From the NCBI GenBank assembly GCA_014871385.1, contig CM026426.1, positions 18,547,935 through 18,611,934 on the forward strand: DNA of 64,000 bases, given 5' to 3'. A model generated the notes under the pieces. The model had not been told where the DNA came from. It worked only from the letters and a program-made list of their open reading frames with translations, and ran no database searches. How positions within the stretch are numbered: position 1 is the first letter of the stretch; each line of letters opens with the position of its first letter. Source of the stretch: Ceratodon purpureus. Taxonomy: Eukaryota > Streptophyta > Bryopsida > Pseudoditrichales > Ditrichaceae. A program made the translations under genes and the position numbers. Positions 56,991 to 64,000 of this stretch are shown in pieces.

Positions 56991-57830
56991 GTAAAACTCT
57001 TCAAACTCCGCCAGGAGTCCCTTCAAACTCCTCCAGCACTCCCTCAAAGTCGAGCAACCTCCAACCTCTCAACCACCTCTAGCAAGTAACATCCCTAAAC
57101 AGAAATCCTAAACTCCGCTCAAACCCACAACCCACCCATAGCCGCAACTTCAGAACGATGTTATTCAACAATGTCTACTCTAGAATGAAATGAAAAAAAC
57201 TTCAATAATCTCGAGCTATGGGAGCAAATCGCATATAACTTTATCGATGACAGACTCCCTCGCAATGCAATAACTATGTATAATGTTACTAGTCTAAGAC
57301 CAAGAAAATTATCAAGAAACCGAAAGTTAAAAAACTTACTTGATGTTTCTCAAGATTTGTAGCAGCGAGCGACCTAGGTTGCAACAACTTCAACGAAAGC
57401 AATCACGCGAACCACCTCCTTTGCTGGCCTTCTGAACCAGCAAGTTGTACCCACGGTACATTAAACCCTAAATTGTAGGAAGAGAAACCCTCAGCACCTC
57501 ACCAAACCGATGCAAATCGCACCGCAGTGACACAACGCACACCTTGGGAGCTCGGATGCGCCATGGCCAAGGATCGAGGGCTTCAGCGAAAAATTTGTTG
57601 GGGTAGCAAGAGGCGCGCGAGACAGCAGGGAGACGAACATGGCGCCCACGGGAGATTTCGAAACCTACCTGCCGAGCTTTCCCCCCACGCTGCGATTTCC
57701 CGCTATCCATCCGCCACGTGTTGAGCCCTGACACGCCCACCCACCTCGATATCATATACCTTGTAGTACAGCATATACCCACTAGTTTTGCCCATTTTGT
57801 ACCCGGTTTAGTGTACATTCACCCCTCGTC
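56991..57830. other. No gene; left junction of the copia element
   Basis: Overlapping short frames without motif. TTGTAGTACAGCATATACCC near 57,770 precedes the first copia homology at about 57,835. No LTR, primer binding site or inverted terminus recognised. Confidence 0.45.
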
Positions 57831-60800
57831 AACAACTTCGAAGGAAGTAGCAGCGATGAGGAGTTTGTTGAATCTGAGACGAGCTTAGCAGTGAATCTTG
57901 TAGAGTTGAATATAATTGACAGCAACAAGATTAGCACGAAAGAAGACTGGTACGTAGATAGCGGAGCATCTAAGCATGACACAGGACTCAAGAACCTGTT
58001 AAGCGAGTTAGAAGACGGTTGTCGATCAAAAGTAAGCAGTGCCGGAGGTGACACCCTTAATGTGGCACGCAAAGGAAAGGTGGATTTCTCCACTTGTTCC
58101 GGAGGAATACAATTTGACGATGTTCTCTATGTGCCTAGCATTACAAAAAACTTGCTATCTGTGGGTGCTATGCTGACGGAAGAAGCAAATCAAAAATACT
58201 TTTCGATTCAAACCATGTGTGGATACTCCCAAACTGTTCCACTCCTGAAGACCATCAAATTATTTCAGTTGGAGCAAGGGACCGAAAGAATGGCTTGTAT
58301 AAGTTTCGGCCACCTCATCAGCTGAACTACTCTAAGAGTCACCTCTTTATCAACAATGTGAAGGTTTCATCGAAGGATGCTCTAGGTTCACTTTGGCATT
58401 CTCGCTTCTGTCATATTAGCTCAAAAGTGCTTACCTACATGGCAGCAATAGCAAAGGTGGAAGGATTGCCCACCCTCAGCTACAAAACTCCATTTTGTGC
58501 AGCATGCTATGCCGGCAAGCAAGCACGTGTTCCAAAACAAAGCGCTCGAAGTTCTGCCAGTGACCCTGGCTCCCGTCAGAGCGGCACGACCTTCCATCAG
58601 AGCAGCACAGGCTCAAGTCGAACGTCAGCTCCTCTTGAGCTTCTAAACTCAGACATCTGCAGTCCATTAGCAATGAAATCACCATCTGGTTCTAGGTACA
58701 TACTCTCAGTCATTGACGACTTTAGCAGATTAACGTGGATTTTCTTTCTACAATGAAAATCTGAAACCTTGACCAAAATCAAGCAGTTTAAGACTATGAT
58801 TGAGCTCCAAAGTCCTTACCGTGTCAAGGCAATTTGATGTGACAACGGCGGAGAATACATCTCCCATGAGTTTGTGAAATTCTGCCATGACTCTAGAATT
58901 TCTCGCCAGCTTACGCAGACCTATACCCCTCACCAAAACGGTGTGTCAGAAAGAAAGAACTGGACACTTCTTGACAAGGCACGTTGCATGGCATTTGCGA
59001 GTAAGGCCCCTCCTTACCTGTGGACCGAAATCGTTGCCACTGCGAATTATGTGACAAATCAAACGTCGACCCGTGCCAACAGCGGTACTACTCCTTTCAA
59101 ACGCTTCACAGGTAAGCCTCCACGCATTGACCATCTCAGAGTTTTTGGGTGCAAGAGTTATGTCTTGGATACTACACCTCATCTAAAGAAGTGGGCTCCG
59201 AGAGCTCGCGAATGCATCTTCATAGGTTACAACTTAACCTCCCATGGCTATTGACACTTTAACTGAGCCACTTGACGCATTCTGGTGTCTAAGGATGTTC
59301 GTTTCCATGAACAAAGTTTTCCGTGCGCCACTCTTTCCAGTTCTCAGTCCCCAACCTCGACGTCTCAGGACTGGGAGTTGCCCATCATGGCTGACGATCC
59401 CACTCTAGTCAGCAACTCGTTTTCTTCACCATCGACGAACATAGGTCCAAGGCTCGGCGTTTCTACTTCTCAATAGTCTGGGAGTTCCACTCCAGTTCGT
59501 CAACTTGAAGCTTCAGTTCCCGCGAATCAAGCTTCCGTTACTCTCACTCCTGATCCTCTCAACTCTTGCGCCTCACCAGTTCTCGTTCCCTTCAAGGTAT
59601 CTCATCTAGCAGCTACTGGTGTTTCCACTGAGAGCACTAACTCATTGCCACCGAGCACCGGATCATCGCCACCACTCCGAACGTATCATCGTCGCCCGGA
59701 AATCATCTCTGCTCCTGCATTTGGTGTTCCTCCAAATCCTTCTCTCATCACTACCAGGAGTGGCCGTCCATCAACTTGTCTCACTCATTACCACCTGCAT
59801 CTCACGAAAGCTGTGCCTACGGCAAGCCTTCCTGACTCTGTTGCTGCTGCTCTACTCCACCCTGGATGGAAAGCTGCCATGGAATGTGAGCTGCAATCCA
59901 TTTACAAAAATGACACTTGGGACATTGTGCCCTTGCCATCTGATCGAAAATCAATTTCCATCAAGTGGGTGTATGTCATAAAGACAAACTCAGATGGCTC
60001 AGTTGCCAAGTTGAAAGCGAGACTAGTGGCCCGGGGGTTCCAGCAGAAGGAAGGCATGGACTACACGGAAGCTTTTGCGCCGGTGGTGAAATGGAACACC
60101 CTCAGAAGCGTTGTAGCTCTCGCCGGTCACCATGGCTAGGACATCTACCACCTCGACGTCAAAACTGCTTTCCTCAACGGCACTATCACTAAGGATATCT
60201 ATGTTAAGCCACCTCCAGGTTTTACTTCCCCTCACTCTACTCTTGTGTGCAAACTCAAGAAAGCCTTATATGGGCTTAAACAGGCTCCTAGATGCTGGTA
60301 TACAAAGATGGACACCTACTCGTCCAGTCAAAGCTTGCGCAAATCATCTGCAGATTCTAATCTTTACTACTTCAAGGAGGTGGACGAGATTACCTTGCTT
60401 CTACTACATGTAGATGATGTCAACATCGCCGGGACCAACACACCACACATAGCACTTCTCCGATCCGATATCCAGCAAGCTTTTGATATGACAGATTTGG
60501 GGTTGCTCTTGTACTCCCTTGTCATCAAATTTCTCTCCCGCCAGACGGCATCTTCCTCACGCAACGACAATACATGCGGGAGACTTTGAAAGAATTCGGC
60601 CTTGACCAATGTAAGCCAGCGACAACACCCATGATGGAGAAGCTGAAGTTGGTTCCTGACATGCAGGCTCCTGCTGCAGATTTTAGCCTCTACCAGCGCA
60701 TGGTGGGGAAACTGATTTTCCTTACTCACATGCGTCCTGACATAGCATACGCGGTTAGTGTGATCAGCAGGTTCATGGCACACCCTCACCTTCCCCATGC

Positions 60801-61347
60801 CCAAGCAGTCAAGCATCTCTATCGATACTTGCAAGGAACAATTGATCTTGCCTTGGCGTATCGAAAGGGAGAGGAGAATAACCTGCTTGGTTTCATAGAC
60901 GCGGACTGTGCTGCTGATGCACACGACAGGAAATCCACCACGGGTTTTGTCTTCTTCTTGGGGAGCACGCCTGTTACTTGGAATAGCCGGAAGCAACCAA
61001 CTGTGGCCCTCTCTCCGATCGAGTCGGAGTATATGGCGCTCACAGAAGGTGCCAAGGAGGCTCTTTGGCTGCGGCGTCTGCTCTACAACCTCAACATACA
61101 GGATGCTCACACTCCTACGGCCATCTTTGGTGACAATCAAAGGAGCCTGAACCTTGCGCAGAACCCAGTCTACCATAGGCGAACGAAGCACATCGAGGTG
61201 AGACATCACTTTGTGCGTGAAAAGATTCTGTCTCGTGAGATTTGCCTTGATTACATGCCCACGACAAAGCAGATTGCCGACATATTAACCAAAGCAACTG
61301 GCAGAACAATTTTCGAGAACCTGAGAGCCCAATTGGAGTTAGTTTGA
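57831..61347 (+). pseudogene. Ty1/copia retrotransposon polyprotein, 5'-truncated and broken
   Basis: Starts inside the gag-pol frame. Order: protease (WYVDSGASKH, about 57,950), pre-integrase zinc region (H-x-x-C...C-x-x-C, 58,390-58,500), integrase with DDE blocks (SDIC, CDNGGEY, GVSERKN; 58,640-58,960), reverse transcriptase (59,840-60,500; HVDD where YVDD is usual) and RNase H (FIDADCAAD, KHIEVRHH; 60,890-61,210), ending at TGA 61,347. Damage: frameshift near 58,217; TGA at about 58,754, 58,835 and 59,252; TAG at about 59,474 and 60,137; frameshift near 60,528. No gag, 5' LTR or recognisable 3' LTR. An old dead copy, coding for nothing functional. Plant-type copia by sequence pattern. Confidence 0.9.
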
Positions 61348-61516
61348 ATTGATCTACAATAGCTCTCTCAGTAGTCTGAGAGTGAGTTTAGCAAGTCAAA
61401 ATTCCAACAAAGAAAGTCTTGAAATAGAATAGTTTTCATTCAAAACAGGCCGAAGCTCGTAGTAACCCGGACTTTCGTCCACAAATATTTGCTCTATTCT
61501 CTAAAATTTCTAAAAG
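61348..61516. other. 3' flank of copia element
   Basis: Contains CTCTCTCAGTAGTCTGAGAG, a short palindrome, directly after the copia stop. Could be the beginning of a degenerate LTR. Confidence 0.3.
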
Positions 61517-61903
61517 CTAAGACCTGCCTCTCCAACCCAGTATTGAAAGTATGGTATGTATAGTCTTGATCTCACGAGGTAGGCACAGGCGAGCTATATC
61601 ATCGTCAACAACGATCGGATCAGTCAGCAATAAGTGACTCCCAGGAGCTAAGTCTTCGTCCATATACGTGTTCGCTGTATCGAGTGTGCGGAAAGCAGCT
61701 GGTGAAATTTGGTCTTCCCCCATTACACCCAAGAAACGCTGCTCAAAGAATTTTGCCATCGTCCCTGCAAGGCGGTGCAATGTATGGCTTAGCGTCCAGA
61801 GAACAAGCAACACAATTTGCTGGATTGTCATTTCACCAACAAACCCTATAAGCAATTTTCCTGTCAACCTCTCCACTGGGATCGGCATCCTTGACCTTAT
61901 CAA
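61517..61903 (-). CDS. Hypothetical ORF, 128 aa, no ATG
   Basis: A minus-strand open frame with protein-like composition (MPIPVERLTGKLLIGF; FFEQRFLGVMGEDQISP; a hydrophobic segment IVLLVLWTLSHTL). The first codon is TTG and an in-frame stop lies just upstream, so it may be an internal exon or a fragment. No family recognised. Confidence 0.3.
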   Translation of the reverse strand: MIRSRMPIPVERLTGKLLIGFVGEMTIQQIVLLVLWTLSHTLHRLAGTMAKFFEQRFLGVMGEDQISPAAFRTLDTANTYMDEDLAPGSHLLLTDPIVVDDDIARLCLPREIKTIHTILSILGWRGRS

Positions 61904-63090
61904 GCGCTCAGCTCATGCTGCCCAGCCCTGAGCGTAGGAGGGTGTTGTGGCTACTGCCGCTCCTGGTGGTACACCCTGCCACGTACTTCACGAGTACGCT
62001 CCAGCAACAGTAACAGTACGATTTAGCCTTAAGTGCGAGTAGTGGCACTTCATTAGCACTAAGCAGTTTCTTAAGCAATTGCGTAACAGCAAGTAGTGGG
62101 CCGTTTGGCCATGACTATACATATACCTGTAAGTCTTGAATTTTAATCTATCTGTTTTCATTTGTCCAAAGCTGTGCATTAGATCCGCCACACAAATATC
62201 ATTCACGCACATACACATGTGTCATATAACTTACAGCATGTACTAACTCAGTCATCGAACTACAGCAATGATTGACAAGCCTGAGAGATGTTGTAAGCTT
62301 ATGAGATGTTGTGAGAGATGCTTCCCGAGCTAACCTTGCACATGGATGCCGCCCTGCTTCCATTGTGGCCCAACTGAACTTGTGATCTATATTATAAAGT
62401 TGGTACCGGAGAATCATGAGTAGAATTATAAATTGAAGATGTGTAGGAAAGTCAATTTATGAAGAGAATATCTGGTCCACTCCGTATGTAGTCAATCCAG
62501 GAAACCCAGTTAACACCATATTCATTAATTTGGGACTTTTGTCAGTCCCAAATTAGTTTTGTACTAAATTTAGACCATTAATTGTGTCAATTATAATGGG
62601 ACTTTCCTTATATTGGGACTAAATATGTATCGAAATTTGACGGAATGAGCAATTATTGCCCAACATGTAATTGAACATCAACAATAATTTGATCACTGAA
62701 TTATGAAGTCCCATATATTGATGATTATCATACATAGGATTATCTATGAAGGTCCATGGTTTAGTTGACAATGAACCAAGTTAGTGTAATTACCACCTCA
62801 AATATTCTTCAAATTATGTTATAGTTGAATAGATTGATATGAGCAAAGTATATGTGCAAAGTAATTTTTTGACAAAGACCATGGAGACTTATAAAACACA
62901 AACGCCATTCCGAATTCCGAAGAATACATTTGTAAAATTCAAGTGAGTGATAATTTGCCACAAAATTTTATTCAATAACAATCTTTCCAAACTTGAACGC
63001 TTGGAGGGAACAAAGTACACAAAAGTAATTTGACCTCAATACACCATATTCTGGTATGCGTGATGATCACACCATGAGGAATTTTATCCT
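61904..63090. other. AT-rich sequence without genes
   Basis: Several GGGACT/AGTCCC words at 62,520-62,720 form an imperfect inverted set. Nothing else recognised. Confidence 0.45.
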
Positions 63091-63094
63091 ACTA

Positions 63095-63825
63095 AACTAA
63101 AAATGCCGCAGCACTATCTATCTATCCTCACACCACACAAAACCCTGACGGTACTAATACACTATCTAAGTATGTAGCTCACACCAAGCCAAATAGATGG
63201 ACACATTAAATTTTATAAAACCTTACAACAGTAGTGGCAACAGTATCTTCCTATCCTCACATGCTAACTTGTCGATACTAGGACAACATCTAAGTATTTA
63301 GCTCACATCAAGCTAAATTACAGCAATATTAACTATATAAAACATCACAATAGTAGTGGCAGATGTATCTACCTATCCTCACATGCTAACTTGTCAATAC
63401 TAATTCACCATCTAAGTATTTAGCTCACATCAAGCATAAACGCACTATAAACTATATGAAACATCACAATAGTAGTGGCAACTGTATCTACCTATCCTCG
63501 AATGTTAACTCGTCGTTACTAATACACTATCTAGATATTTAGCTCACATCAAGCCAAATTGATGGACACATTAAATTTTATAAAACATCACAATAGTACT
63601 GGCTGCAGTATCTACCTATCCTCACATGCTCACTTGTCGATACTAATACACCATCTAAGCTAAACGATGGCACATCTAACTTTATTAAACCTCACAATAG
63701 TACTGACAACAATCTCTATTTATCCTCACACATGACTAACTTGCCAAAATTAAGTATTTAGCTCACATCAAGCTAAATCATGGACACATTGAACTGACTA
63801 AAACCTCACCACAGTAGAAGTGATA
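63095..63825. repeat. Minisatellite, ~122-bp unit, about six copies
   Basis: CTATCCTCACATGCTAACTTG starts units at about 63,117, 63,251, 63,373, 63,493, 63,616 and 63,719. Each unit also has TAGCTCACATCAAGC and CACAATAGTAGTGGCA. The spacing is 104-133 bp. Confidence 0.85.
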
Positions 63826-63839
63826 ACGTTTCTTTGGAT

Positions 63840-64000
63840 CACTGGAATACGAACTTTCGGATTGACAGTTCCGGACTTTATCTTTGATTTCCAACTAGTC
63901 ATAAGAGAATCAATATCAATCCACTCTGGCATGTGCTCTTCATCAGCTTCCCATTGCAGGGATCTTCCAGAATTCCACCTAATATAGCATTCGAGGACAT
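63840..64000 (-). CDS. Partial ORF running off the right edge
   Basis: The minus strand is open from the window end to about 63,815 (RWNSGRSLQWEADEEHMPEW). Too short for the usual length cut, no family recognised. In another frame the first 30 bases resemble the DGIPED block of the coil-RING family (18,428-18,460), so it may be a fragment of a sixth copy. Confidence 0.3.

Noticed and set aside
57468-57818. 116-aa minus-strand frame between the type-2 element and copia
   Set aside because: No motif or homologue and competing frames on the other strand.
63095-63825. CRISPR-like or gene-coding array near the right end
   Set aside because: Long imperfect units without unique spacers; a plain minisatellite.

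Overview
The window looks like repeat-dense nuclear DNA of a green plant (streptophyte). Genes are split by GT-AG introns, the retrotransposon is a plant-type Ty1/copia, and the histone methyltransferases are of the plant SUVR4 type (NHRC-x-DANL and ELTWDYG signatures). The species cannot be read from the sequence. A charophyte alga or an early-diverging land plant is a guess. There are no rRNA genes, no convincing tRNA genes, no CRISPR and no bacterial operons. Nearly everything readable belongs to large, decayed and nested DNA transposons. Only one multi-exon gene (9,847-11,317) reads through without damage.

Three protein families recur. (1) Type-1 transposase (copies at 2,301-5,617 and 24,319-27,621, + strand) is a DDE-like enzyme with a Cys-rich N-terminal part and a conserved C-terminal beta-rich domain. 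In both copies a convergent minus-strand gene for a SUVR4-like pre-SET/SET/post-SET histone methyltransferase follows it (6,141-8,689 and 28,002-30,624). (2) Type-2 transposase (32,115-33,779 truncated; 51,243-54,733 nearly full length, - strand) has an N-terminal coiled coil and a separate DDE-like core. A second gene lies directly upstream of it on the same strand. (3) That second gene belongs to a family with an N-terminal globular domain, a long coiled coil, a RING-like finger and a C-terminal W-x3-[WF]-G tail. Five copies are present: 12,463-14,408, 16,726-18,480, 34,592-40,055, 45,845-48,118 and 55,459-56,990.

Layout: 0-9.3 kb holds a charged ORF and type-1 copy A. 9.8-11.3 kb holds the intact gene. 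12-18.5 kb holds two coil-RING copies separated by duplicated repeat DNA. 18.7-21.5 kb is tandem repeats. At 21,497 and 42,743 lie matching inverted termini of about 23 bp flanked by CTAT, which appear to bound a composite type-1 element (copy B). It seems to hold a type-2 element (about 31.5-40.3 kb), which in turn holds a hAT-like element (34,752-38,401) full of GC-rich satellite. 42.7-51 kb is mosaic repeat DNA around coil-RING copy 4. 51.2-57 kb is the most complete type-2 element. 57.8-61.3 kb is a broken copia element lacking visible LTRs. The last 2.7 kb ends in a minisatellite and an ORF running off the edge.

The most interesting system is the pairing of a DDE transposase with a captured H3K9-methyltransferase-like gene, preserved in two diverged copies, next to a second transposon family that travels with a coiled-coil RING protein. 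Where paralogues can be aligned, most internal stops correspond to Trp, Gln or Arg codons changed by C:G to T:A transition. This fits decay of methylated, silenced elements.
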